Shown here piece by piece: positions 36,625-44,081 of a DNA stretch of 64,000 nt. Position numbers and translations under genes: made by a program. The notes under the pieces are model-generated. The model made no database searches. It had not been told where the DNA came from and saw nothing but the letters and a program-made list of their open reading frames with translations. The stretch is from an uncultured Bacilli bacterium (lineage in GTDB: Bacteria; Bacillota_I; Bacilli_A; RF39; UBA660): contig CAKOHV010000006.1 of NCBI GenBank assembly GCA_934086145.1, forward strand, positions 1-64,000. The letters are read 5' to 3'. The stretch's first letter is position 1. Each line of letters begins with the position of its first letter.

Positions 36625-36700
36625 GCCGGCATAGCTCAATCGGTAGAGCAGCTGAATCGTAATCAGAAGGTTGGGGGTTCAATTCCTCTTGCTGGCACCA
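36625..36700 (+). tRNA. tRNA-Thr(CGU)
   Basis: 76 nt with encoded CCA. Acceptor GCCGGCA/TGCTGGC, D-arm GCTC/GAGC, anticodon loop ATCGTAA giving CGU (codon ACG), T-loop TTCAATT. Thr identity pairs G1-C72 and C2-G71 present. One G27-A43 mismatch at the outer anticodon stem. Confidence 0.95.
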
Positions 36701-36713
36701 GATTGATATTAAA

Positions 36714-36728
36714 CTCGAACTTTTCGAG
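36714..36728 (+). other. First 3' hairpin after tRNA-Thr
   Basis: CTCGAA-CTT-TTCGAG, 13 bases after the CCA, no T-tract. Same position and TCGA core as after tmRNA and the tRNA-like gene. Confidence 0.6.
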
Positions 36729-36736
36729 CTAACATA

Positions 36737-36777
36737 AAAACTACTCTCAAATTAAATTGGAAGTAGTTTTATTTTGT
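36737..36777 (+). terminator. Terminator of tRNA-Thr
   Basis: AAAACTACT / AGTAGTTTT stem with a long AT loop, then ATTTTG. Weaker than those of the other RNA genes. Confidence 0.6.
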
Positions 36778-36906
36778 TAATTTAATAACACTTTCGTCCG
36801 TGACATCATCAATTAATGAGGGATAAGCAAATATCTTCCAGCTATTTGTTTATATATTAAAATAACATCTAATATAGTATAATTAAATAGAAATGGAGAT
36901 AATAAA

Positions 36907-37662
36907 ATGAATATAGATTTTAAAGACAAAGTGATACTTGTAACTGGATCAACATCTGGAATAGGCCGACAAATTGCTAAACAATTATTAGAAAATCAAG
37001 CAAATGTGATAATTACTTATGGACATAATGAAAAAATGGCTGAAGAAACTATGCAAGAGCTTTCTAAGTATAAAGAAAATATTTTTCTAATTAAAGCAGA
37101 TTTATCAAATGCAAATGATGTTGATATGATGTTTGATGAGGTTACTAAAAAATATGATAAGCTAGATGGCTTAGTAAATTGTGCCGCATACGATAAAATA
37201 TTATCTATTGAAGATTTAACAGTTGAAGAATATAGACACGAATTAGATGTAAATGTTGTTGCAAGATGGCAATGTATAAAAAATGCCATTCCATTAATGA
37301 AAAAGTCTGATGCGCCTAGAATCGTCAATATTGCTTCAAGACTTGGAACGAGACCTATGGAAGATTCAGTAGCTTATTGTACTAGTGAAGCGGCAACTAT
37401 TATGCTTACACAATGTTGCGCTTTAGAACTAGCTAAAGATAATATTAGAGTAAATACAGTTAGTCCATCTTTAACCCTTACTCCTCTTGGAATGAAAAGT
37501 TATACAGCTGATGAAATTCAAGCAACTGCTGAAAAAAATCCTAGTAAAAGACTAGGAAAAACAGAAGATACAGCTAATTTAGTTTTGTTCTTATTAAGTG
37601 ATAAAGCAGATTACATTAATGGTGAAAATGTAAATGTAAATGGTGGAATATTGTTAAAATAA
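36907..37662 (+). CDS. Short-chain dehydrogenase/reductase with Lys-to-Glu at the catalytic position
   Basis: 251 aa classical SDR. Rossmann motif VTGSTSGIG (12-20), Asn116, Ser144 (NIASRLG) and Tyr157 are present, but the YxxxK motif reads Y157-C-T-S-E161: the catalytic and cofactor-positioning Lys is Glu. The rest, including NGENVNVNGG near the end, resembles FabG-like reductases. One base (AAA to GAA) explains the change. Probably weak or inactive as an oxidoreductase. Monocistronic, strong terminator downstream. Confidence 0.85.
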   Translation: MNIDFKDKVILVTGSTSGIGRQIAKQLLENQANVIITYGHNEKMAEETMQELSKYKENIFLIKADLSNANDVDMMFDEVTKKYDKLDGLVNCAAYDKILSIEDLTVEEYRHELDVNVVARWQCIKNAIPLMKKSDAPRIVNIASRLGTRPMEDSVAYCTSEAATIMLTQCCALELAKDNIRVNTVSPSLTLTPLGMKSYTADEIQATAEKNPSKRLGKTEDTANLVLFLLSDKADYINGENVNVNGGILLK

Positions 37663-37745
37663 TAATGCCATCTATTTAATTCAAAAAACGTAAAACCATT
37701 AAAAAATATTTTTTGTATAATGTGTAATTTAATTAAAATAGATTT

Positions 37746-37776
37746 CAGTATAACATTATGGTTATACTGTTTTTTT
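37746..37776 (+). terminator. Intrinsic terminator after the SDR gene
   Basis: CAGTATAAC-ATTATG-GTTATACTG hairpin followed by T7. Confidence 0.88.
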
Positions 37777-37946
37777 GAAAATATGAAAAAATAAAATAAC
37801 AAAAGCAGATTTATATAAAAATAATTAATCAATTGATTAATTATTCGGACAACAAGACACTATTATTTTAGAAGTTATAGATATTCTATTGACGATTCTT
37901 CCCATAACTAAAAATGTTTTGTCATAAACTATAAAAATTATATGCT

Positions 37947-38675
37947 TTATCTTCTCTTTATAGAGTTTTCAATTTCAATTGATAAATCCCTTTCAAGGGG
38001 AGTTGTACCGCTCAGTGTAAAATCATCAGTCACTCCATAATTAAATTGAAATTTAGGATTAAAAACAAATTTTTTATTTCTAACATCTAAATGTCCTATA
38101 CAAAATTGTGTTGGGATAACTATTCTTTCAAAATACGTTTTTGGTACTTGTTTATCTTCAAAATAATCGTAATGTGTATCCGTTATTCCATATTGCCTAT
38201 ATTCCCTTGAACCAGTAAAGTACTTAGATACCACAAATAAACACGTTGTCCCAGCTCCACTTCTATTAATATCGGGATTACTAAGACTACCAAAATCCAA
38301 GTTACATTAAGTGTTTTCAAAAAAATGTTGTGTATCAGCCAGTTCGTCTGTTATGGAAGTATACCATCTTTCATGTTGCCCACCATTGTAAATAGATGTT
38401 CTTATTTTATCACCGGCGTCATCTGTGTAGTATTCGGTGGCAATAGGTTTGTTTTTTAGTATATCAGTCGGTATATTATCAATTTTATCAGAATAAACAA
38501 TAAATCCATTCTACATTATATTATCTGCTGATTTTAAATCAGTTGCATGTTGATAAATAATATGATCTGATTTTTTACAAACTTCATATATTTTTTTTAT
38601 TAATGAATAAACATTTTCACCATAATATAATCTTGCTTCTTCGTCAGTCATAGTTCTCATTTTTTCGTAATTCAT
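37947..38675 (-). pseudogene. ART-like protein gene with two in-frame stops
   Basis: From the ATG at 38675 (AGAGGTGA upstream) one frame runs about 240 codons to 37947 with only two interruptions, TAG at 38511-38513 and TAA at 38307-38309. No frameshift is needed. The N-terminal segment IYQHATDLKSADNIM-stop-NGF looks like the HxT...sAxxIlxxGf pattern of ADP-ribosyltransferase-fold proteins, with the TAG replacing the usual Lys/Glu before NGF. The second half (SGAGTTCLFVVSKYF...) is a beta-rich domain. The family call is tentative; the broken frame is certain. Confidence 0.7.
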
Positions 38676-38894
38676 TACTTTCACCTCTAATTATATTAAA
38701 TATACTATAAATTATTTAAGGAGAAAAGTTGTAGGTTACTGCGGCAACATTACCATTGTCAAATCCGTTACTCGTTTCGAACTATGAATAATTTAATTTT
38801 AAAACAAAACTGATTTTTTAATTGGTAAAATTTTTTGTTTATTTTGATACTAGTGCCCGATACTTAGTGATTAAATTGTTTTTCATGTCTGATA

Positions 38895-38923
38895 TTGCGA
38901 CCATTATATTCATTTGTTATAAT
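38895..38923 (+). promoter_or_regulatory. Promoter of the hypothetical gene at 38957
   Basis: TTGCGA, 17-base spacer, TATAAT; AGAGGG follows at 38943-38948. Confidence 0.7.
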
Positions 38924-38956
38924 AAAAAAATATTGTTGATATAGAGGGATATTGTT

Positions 38957-39760
38957 ATAAAAAAGTATTACAAATTTTGGGAAATGATTTTAGCATTAAG
39001 AGAAGAATATAAAGAATGTAGTTGTATGTTAAATGAATTAAAAAAATGTGTAAATGTTAAAACAGATAATAAGAATTTTTATTTTACGGGCCTACTTGCA
39101 GATGATGAAAAAGATTCAGGCGTAAGCTTAAATGATAAAAAAATAATATTATATATCGAAAAAAATCACCTTAATATTTTGAAAAAAATTCAATATTTAA
39201 GATATGATTGGTACTCTCATTTTTTATATAGTACGTTTTTTGAGGTCACTCAAAATGATAATGGTTTATACGGATTTAAATACGATGATATATTAACTCC
39301 TGTTGATAAAAAAAGATATAAACCAGAAATTCAAATAGTTGATCAAGTAACTTTTTCTAAGCTTATAGATGAATTATTTTCTTCTGATTTAATGCAATTA
39401 AAAAAAGCGACTTTTTTTACTAATCATGATTTTATTTCTTTAAATTTTGATAATGCATTTATTGGAACGACATTGGGTGATAAGTCATTCATGGGATGGA
39501 ATGGTACTAGTGACGACTTTAATTACTCAATAAATAGGCATAATAGTCCTTCTTTAATAGGAGATATTCTTTCTTTAGAAATGCCGGCTGATAAAATATC
39601 TTTAGAGTGGTTAAATCTATTAGAAAAGTATGAGAATGTTTTTGAAAATGAATTTTCTTTTGATATCGATAGGAATGCTCAAGCTAAAAAAGGAACTTTG
39701 CAAATTTATGATATTCAAGAAAAGGGTAGTAGAAATATTGTTAAATTATTAAAAAAATAA
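38957..39760 (+). CDS. Hypothetical protein, possibly with an AUA start
   Basis: The first ATG (38984) has no usable ribosome binding site: GGGAA abuts it. AGAGGG at 38943-38948 instead points 8 bases ahead to ATA at 38957, giving MKKYYKFWEMILALREEYKE..., a natural N-terminus of 267 aa. Either a rare AUA start is used or the start codon was lost by a G-to-A change. The protein is soluble and acidic with no signal peptide (LRYDWYSHFLYSTFFEV... about 80-95). Family not recognised. Conservative alternative: 38984, 258 aa. Confidence 0.65.
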   Translation: MKKYYKFWEMILALREEYKECSCMLNELKKCVNVKTDNKNFYFTGLLADDEKDSGVSLNDKKIILYIEKNHLNILKKIQYLRYDWYSHFLYSTFFEVTQNDNGLYGFKYDDILTPVDKKRYKPEIQIVDQVTFSKLIDELFSSDLMQLKKATFFTNHDFISLNFDNAFIGTTLGDKSFMGWNGTSDDFNYSINRHNSPSLIGDILSLEMPADKISLEWLNLLEKYENVFENEFSFDIDRNAQAKKGTLQIYDIQEKGSRNIVKLLKK

Positions 39761-39844
39761 AAAAATCTATATACTTAGTAAAAGCAAAAAATGATTATGT
39801 AAAAAGATGTAATTATCTATTTTAGTAGTTCAAAGATGATACTT

Positions 39845-39874
39845 AACTCAAACTTTTCTTGTTTGAGTTTTAAT
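39845..39874 (+). terminator. Weak terminator-like hairpin
   Basis: AACTCAAAC-TTTTCTT-GTTTGAGTT, a 9-bp stem with only a short T-tract (TTTTAATAA). Lies between the hypothetical gene and the DUF3419 gene. Confidence 0.55.
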
Positions 39875-39938
39875 AAGCCTAAATGTGTGCTATAATAGCG
39901 AACAATTTTTGAATATATTTGTTAATTACGGAGGAGCT

Positions 39939-40877
39939 ATGGAAGATATTGAAAAAAGTATTGCCGCCAGCAAAGCGTTTCTTTTTGATGGTAAAGTTGT
40001 TGATTCAAGATATAATCGTGTTTGGTTTGGAGCTACTGAGAATATTCGTGAATACTTTGAATTAATGAACTGGGAACAAGTAAAAAAGGTTTTAACAGTT
40101 TGCTCAAGTGGGGATCATATTCTAAACTTAATTAATAAAGGAATACCTGAAATAGATTCTTTTGATATAAATCCCTTAACATTTCCTTATTTAAATTTAA
40201 GAATGGCATTTATTATGGCTTTTACTTATGAAGATTATTTTAAATTTTTTAATAAATTAAGTATTGCCAGTCGCAACGAAATTCAAGAATATGAAATTTT
40301 TTCTCGTATTAAACCATATCTTAAAGTACCTTACAATGTCTTTTGGGAAGAACTTTTTCATGAGAATATGATGAAAAACAAACATAATAGTATTGAACCA
40401 GGATTATTAGGAAAATATTGTAGGAATTACATTCCTTTTTGTACTAGTAGACTAAGAAATCTGTGGTTATATGATAAAAATGCCTATGAAACAACTAAAG
40501 AAAACTTAACAAAGTGTACAATAACTTTTAAATGTGCTAATTTACTAGATCTTCCACGTCTTTTTTCTAAAGGATATGACAAAATATTATTATCAAATAT
40601 TGCAGATTATCTTCTTATGTCTTCCAATGATTTTGATAATTTTATTAGAACTTACCTGGCGCCAATGTTAAATACGGATGGTTCAATTTTAGCAGCTTAT
40701 ATATACCATTTTATTGATAATGATAAATATAGAGGACTTCATTTTAAAAACAGCTACGATTGTAATTTTTCTCCTTCAACTAATGAGTATCAAGTATTTG
40801 AAGTGAATAATATTGATGATTTCGGTTCTTATGAATATGGTAGTAAAGATGCTGTATTAATGTATAAAAAAAGGTAA
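39939..40877 (+). CDS. DUF3419/BtaA-like SAM-dependent protein
   Basis: 312 aa from the ATG at 39939 (CGGAGGAGC upstream; a TTG-type start further up lies in the promoter TGC-TATAAT at 39888-39896). VLTVCSSGDHILNLINKGIPEIDSFDINP (about 55-85) is the SAM-binding Rossmann motif of the DUF3419 family, related to the 3-amino-3-carboxypropyl transferase BtaA that makes betaine lipids. The C-terminal part (KILLSNIADYLL..., ILAAYIYHF) completes a methyltransferase-like fold. The partner BtaB is not in the window, so betaine-lipid synthesis is unproven. Confidence 0.75.
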   Translation: MEDIEKSIAASKAFLFDGKVVDSRYNRVWFGATENIREYFELMNWEQVKKVLTVCSSGDHILNLINKGIPEIDSFDINPLTFPYLNLRMAFIMAFTYEDYFKFFNKLSIASRNEIQEYEIFSRIKPYLKVPYNVFWEELFHENMMKNKHNSIEPGLLGKYCRNYIPFCTSRLRNLWLYDKNAYETTKENLTKCTITFKCANLLDLPRLFSKGYDKILLSNIADYLLMSSNDFDNFIRTYLAPMLNTDGSILAAYIYHFIDNDKYRGLHFKNSYDCNFSPSTNEYQVFEVNNIDDFGSYEYGSKDAVLMYKKR

Positions 40878-40947
40878 CTTTAAAAATATATCAAGCTATT
40901 GCCATTAATTTAAGTCTATCTTTGCCTAATGCATAGCATCTAACTGA

Positions 40948-40975
40948 TTGACATGGAAAAAATATTGTGTATAAT
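40948..40975 (+). promoter_or_regulatory. Strong promoter of the leader RNA
   Basis: TTGACA, 16-base spacer, TATAAT. Start expected near 40982. Confidence 0.85.
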
Positions 40976-40981
40976 AAATAA

Positions 40982-41079
40982 GCGAGTGAGGAGATATAAG
41001 CAATTGCGAGCTATCTCGGGTATAACCTACACGGACTATTAGTACGGAGTCACTACGAGTGATTTACCGTGCTTTTTTT
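40982..41079 (+). ncRNA. Switch-like structured leader or small RNA with terminator
   Basis: CGAGTGA occurs twice (40983-40989 and 41056-41062) and only one TCACT (41050-41054) can pair with either. The downstream copy forms TCACT-ACG-AGTGA inside a terminator closed by CACGG (41030-41034) and CCGTG (41067-41071) plus T7. GAGATA (40991-40996) with TATCTC (41012-41017) competes with CGAG-CTAT-CTCG (41007-41018). This is the layout of an attenuator or riboswitch. I match it to no known class. It precedes the 143-aa gene. Confidence 0.65.
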
Positions 41080-41125
41080 CTGATTTAGAAGGGTAATTCA
41101 CCAAAATAGAAGAGAGTGATATTAT

Positions 41126-41557
41126 ATGGAAAGAGAAGAAATTGGCAAATTCTATGCAACATCATTTAATGGCTTTGTTTTTGAATTTATCGTATATTCT
41201 GATAATACAATGGCTTGTCCTATATTAAACATAAATTCATTTAACAAAATGATTATTAAACCAAGATTTGTCTTGAGTGGAAATGACTTCATGTATATTT
41301 ATAATTCACCATCAAAGGAAAAAGATAAAAATCCGCAAAATTTAATTGAAAATTATAATATTGATGACGATTTATTTGATTACTTAAAACAAAATGGAAT
41401 GATTACGTATAGTAATGACATGGCATATCTATATGGATTTGAAGATAAATATGGATATGATAGTGAACCAAACTATTATGGTGTTGGTAGTCCTTATAAA
41501 TGGGCTAAAAAGAAAGGCCCTATATTATCAAAGCAAAAAAAAGGTCAATTTAATTAA
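41126..41557 (+). CDS. Hypothetical acidic protein controlled by the leader RNA
   Basis: 143 aa, soluble, no signal peptide, AGAGAG ribosome binding site. The N-terminal two thirds alternate short hydrophobic strands (FEFIVYSDNTMACPIL...), the C-terminus ends in a basic tail after PYKWAKKKG. Family not recognised. Expression probably requires readthrough of the upstream terminator; followed by its own strong terminator. Confidence 0.75.
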   Translation: MEREEIGKFYATSFNGFVFEFIVYSDNTMACPILNINSFNKMIIKPRFVLSGNDFMYIYNSPSKEKDKNPQNLIENYNIDDDLFDYLKQNGMITYSNDMAYLYGFEDKYGYDSEPNYYGVGSPYKWAKKKGPILSKQKKGQFN

Positions 41558-41559
41558 TT

Positions 41560-41598
41560 TAAAGCACAATAACTTGATATGAAGATATTGTGCTTTTT
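41560..41598 (+). terminator. Intrinsic terminator
   Basis: AAAGCACAATA / TATTGTGCTTT, 11-bp stem, then T tract. Confidence 0.88.
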
Positions 41599-41799
41599 TA
41601 CTATATAGTAATACTTTATTATTTTAAATGATATATTTCTTTTCTTAATAATGATATATAATCCCTATTATAAAATAGTTATATTTAATATAGTAAATTA
41701 TAATAATTAGGAAGTAAAAAGGTAAAAATAGATGTTTTAAATCCTAAAGTAAAATTTGCTTCAAATTTGTTTAATGATGTAAATGACATTGTAGGATAG
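41599..41799 (+). other. AT-rich intergenic stretch with a short coding relic
   Basis: No intact gene in the 300 bases between 41557 and 41858. About 41706-41798 reads in one frame as LGSKKVKIDVLNPKVKFASN... then TAG, without a start codon or ribosome binding site. It may be the tail of a lost gene. Confidence 0.35.
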
Positions 41800-41828
41800 T
41801 TGTTAATTAATTTAGTACATGCTAAAAT
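41800..41828 (+). promoter_or_regulatory. Promoter of the JAMM gene
   Basis: TTGTTA, 17-base spacer, TAAAAT with extended-10 TGC. Confidence 0.7.
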
Positions 41829-41857
41829 AAAATTAACTAATTTCGAGAGGTGTAAAT

Positions 41858-42562
41858 ATGTTAGAAGAAACAAAAAGAGTCATTAATAATAATCCAAGGT
41901 TAAGAGATTATATAAATAATCATTATTTTGGCCAAAATGGTCTTAATTCTCCAGTTGACAGGAATCTAATGCCTACTGCTCCTGCATCAGAAATTGTCTT
42001 TGATGAAAATACTGCAAGAAATTTATTTAAACTTGCTAAAAAGACGCACGATCAAAATTGTGAATATTCCTTCATTCTTATAGGCTACAAAGATAAAAGT
42101 AAAACTAATCGTGCATATATAAAAGGTTTTTTTGAACACAATTCCAATGTTTATTCACGTAAAGCGGCATTTGATTCTGAAAATCTACGATTGGTAGATT
42201 TAGTTACTCAAAAGAAATCAAGCTATGATGTTATGTTCGTCTGTCATACTCATCCTGATAGGGGAGCTTACTATATGAACTTTTCTCTTGGTGATTTGGA
42301 TGGAGTTGTTAGTTTATATGAAGATAATAAAAATTATTTCTTGATCGATGATTATGGAGAGGGAATACTAACCGGTGATGGCCAAGTATTATTTGCTTTT
42401 TACGATCCTAGAACTAAGAATGTTTATAAGTTTGGTAAGTATCTTGTTAATCCTAAAAATACCAACTTAGTTGTCCCTTTTGATGATTTTATGAATCAAC
42501 TTTCTCACGAAGAACAACAAAATTATCATCAAACAAATCCGTTTTATCCTCGTCGTAGATAA
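41858..42562 (+). CDS. JAMM/Mov34-fold metallopeptidase-like protein
   Basis: 234 aa, soluble. Full JAMM set: Glu69 in CEYSFILIG, then H130-T-H132-P ... S143-L-G-D146 (HTHP-x9-SxxD). The family cleaves isopeptide or peptide bonds using zinc; bacterial members process ubiquitin-like or sulfur-carrier proteins or are toxins. Residues 1-45 are an extra N-terminal helix region, and the C-terminus ends in a Pro/Arg segment. No ubiquitin-like, E1 or RadC partner is visible nearby. GAGAGGTG ribosome binding site, own promoter and terminator. Confidence 0.82.
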   Translation: MLEETKRVINNNPRLRDYINNHYFGQNGLNSPVDRNLMPTAPASEIVFDENTARNLFKLAKKTHDQNCEYSFILIGYKDKSKTNRAYIKGFFEHNSNVYSRKAAFDSENLRLVDLVTQKKSSYDVMFVCHTHPDRGAYYMNFSLGDLDGVVSLYEDNKNYFLIDDYGEGILTGDGQVLFAFYDPRTKNVYKFGKYLVNPKNTNLVVPFDDFMNQLSHEEQQNYHQTNPFYPRRR

Positions 42563-42600
42563 TTGTTTTCATAATAATTTGTTTTAATAACATACAAAAA

Positions 42601-42639
42601 AATAATTTCTATTGTTAATAAGTTAGAAATTATTTTTTT
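42601..42639 (+). terminator. Intrinsic terminator of the JAMM gene
   Basis: AATAATTTCTA / TAGAAATTATT hairpin with T7. Confidence 0.85.
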
Positions 42640-42641
42640 GG

Positions 42642-42671
42642 CAAAATAAAACCTTACTAACTATTGTAAGG
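42642..42671 (-). terminator. Terminator of the zinc dehydrogenase gene
   Basis: On the minus strand CCTTAC / GTAAGG hairpin (42671-42652) followed by TTTTATTTT. Confidence 0.75.
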
Positions 42672-42699
42672 CCTTATTTATTATATAAAATTAATTATT

Positions 42700-43725
42700 T
42701 TACTTTTTTGGATCGATTAGAATTTTTATAGCTCCATCATTGCCACTAGTTAATCTTTCAAAAGATTCTTGGACTTTTTCTAAAGAAACAATATCATCAA
42801 CAAATTTTAATGTGTCAATTTTCTTTCTAGCCATTAATTCAATACAATCATTAAATTCAAAAACTGTGTAACCTATAGCACCTTTTACATTTAATTCATG
42901 CATGACATTTAAAATAGATGGGTATTCAATATTAGCCAAAGAAACACCAACTAAAACGACAGTTCCGCCATTTCTAGCATTTAGTAAAGCAGAAGATACA
43001 GCAGCTGAATTACCACAACATTCAATAACAACATCGTAACCATCTGGACACTTAGAACGAACGTTTTCCATAAATTTTTCGTCTTTAGCATCAAACCATT
43101 CATCAGCACACTTTAATTTAACGCTTTTTGTTCCACGTTGTTCATTTGTTTCTGATACTGCTACATATGATGCACCATTCATTTTAGCAAGAGCCGCACA
43201 TAATGCGCCAATGATACCAGCCCCAACGACTAAAACTTTGTCACCAATTTTGATATTCGCTAAGTTAACAGCATGTAAAGCTACTGCTGTTGGTTCTACC
43301 ATAGCAACTTCTGCATCAGTTAGTGATTTAGGAACCTTTATAACCATATCAGGTCTTATGGATGTCTTTTCAGCATATGCTCCAGGATTAGTTAATGATA
43401 ATCCTAAAGCTCTAGTCCAAGTTTCAGCACAATACTGCGGATTTCCAGATAAACATGCATCACAATGTCCACAAGGGGAAATTGGTAATGCTGTAACACG
43501 GTCCCCAATTTTTAAATCGTTTCTACTTCCAGGATCTAAAACTATTCCACAGAATTCATGTCCCATTACTAATCCAGCTGGTTGTCCAACATCCCAGTAA
43601 TGGATATCAGAACCACAAATTCCTGCTTTTTTAACGTCTACAACAACGTTTTCTCCATTTATGGAAGGCTCATCTATTTCTTTTAATTCAAATTCTTTTA
43701 ACCCTTTTATTGCTACACTTTTCAT
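42700..43725 (-). CDS. Zinc-dependent medium-chain alcohol/polyol dehydrogenase
   Basis: 341 aa from the ATG at 43725 (GGAGAGG upstream). Catalytic zinc ligands Cys (GICGSD), His-Glu (GHEF), and the structural zinc cluster CGHCDACLSGNPQYC are present. The Rossmann motif VVGAGIIGAL follows. Closest in pattern to sorbitol/butanediol/threonine dehydrogenases; the substrate cannot be assigned. TTGACA with a weak -10 lies about 75 bases upstream. Confidence 0.88.
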   Translation of the reverse strand: MKSVAIKGLKEFELKEIDEPSINGENVVVDVKKAGICGSDIHYWDVGQPAGLVMGHEFCGIVLDPGSRNDLKIGDRVTALPISPCGHCDACLSGNPQYCAETWTRALGLSLTNPGAYAEKTSIRPDMVIKVPKSLTDAEVAMVEPTAVALHAVNLANIKIGDKVLVVGAGIIGALCAALAKMNGASYVAVSETNEQRGTKSVKLKCADEWFDAKDEKFMENVRSKCPDGYDVVIECCGNSAAVSSALLNARNGGTVVLVGVSLANIEYPSILNVMHELNVKGAIGYTVFEFNDCIELMARKKIDTLKFVDDIVSLEKVQESFERLTSGNDGAIKILIDPKK

Positions 43726-43835
43726 ACAACCTCTCCTTATCATACGTTAATTATATCATTAAATTTAGAAATTAAATCTTAAAAATGTCAATTTATCGTA
43801 TTTTTGTCATAAAAATTACAAAAATTATAAAAAAG

Positions 43836-43865
43836 TTGTATTATTTTATTAAAATATGCTATCAT
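43836..43865 (+). promoter_or_regulatory. Promoter of the tRNA-like gene
   Basis: TTGTAT (43836-43841), 18-base spacer, TATCAT with extended-10 TGC. About 33 bases before the RNA. Confidence 0.7.
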
Positions 43866-43897
43866 AATAATGTACTTCAAAAAAGTATAGTAAACAT

Positions 43898-43973
43898 GCC
43901 GAGATAGTATTAATGTTAGAACATACGCTTTGTTTGCGTAAGATGACTTGTTCAATTCAGTCTCTTGGCACCA
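43898..43973 (+). tRNA. Degenerate tRNA-Thr(UGU)-like RNA gene
   Basis: Exactly 76 nt with encoded CCA. Acceptor GCCGAGA/TCTTGGC pairs fully and keeps the Thr pairs G1-C72 and C2-G71. Anticodon stem TACGC/GCGTA is perfect, loop TTTGTTT gives UGU (codon ACA), and the T-loop TTCAATT is normal. Abnormal: D-stem GTAT/GAAC has an A-A clash and a wobble, position 14 is U, position 19 is U not G, position 37 is U not a purine, and T-stem ACTTG/CAGTC has two mismatches. Own promoter and double hairpin 3' module. Either a decayed gene or a tRNA-like RNA with another role. Confidence 0.6.
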
Positions 43974-43982
43974 TAAAAAAAT

Positions 43983-43999
43983 ATTCGAATTGCTCGAAT
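43983..43999 (+). other. First 3' hairpin after the tRNA-like gene
   Basis: ATTCGA-ATTGC-TCGAAT, 9 bases after the CCA, no T-tract; same placement as after tmRNA. Confidence 0.6.
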
Positions 44000-44010
44000 T
44001 TTCATATATA

Positions 44011-44036
44011 ATCAATCAGAAATGATTGATTTTTTT
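44011..44036 (+). terminator. Terminator of the tRNA-like gene
   Basis: ATCAATCAGAAATGATTGAT followed by T6; identical to the tmRNA terminator at 34154. Confidence 0.9.
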
Positions 44037-44053
44037 AGCAAAGATTATAATAT

Positions 44054-44081
44054 AAAAAAACTATTAAATCATTTTAATAGT
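44054..44081 (-). terminator. Terminator of the HD-domain gene
   Basis: Minus-strand CTATTAAA-ATGA-TTTAATAG plus T7; overlaps the stop codon. Confidence 0.82.

Noticed and set aside
34154..44036. Identical 20-mer plus T-run at 34154 and 44011 as att sites of an integrated island next to tmRNA
   Set aside because: The sequence is a functional terminator, also found after tRNA-Cys in opposite orientation, and there is no integrase or phage gene between the copies.
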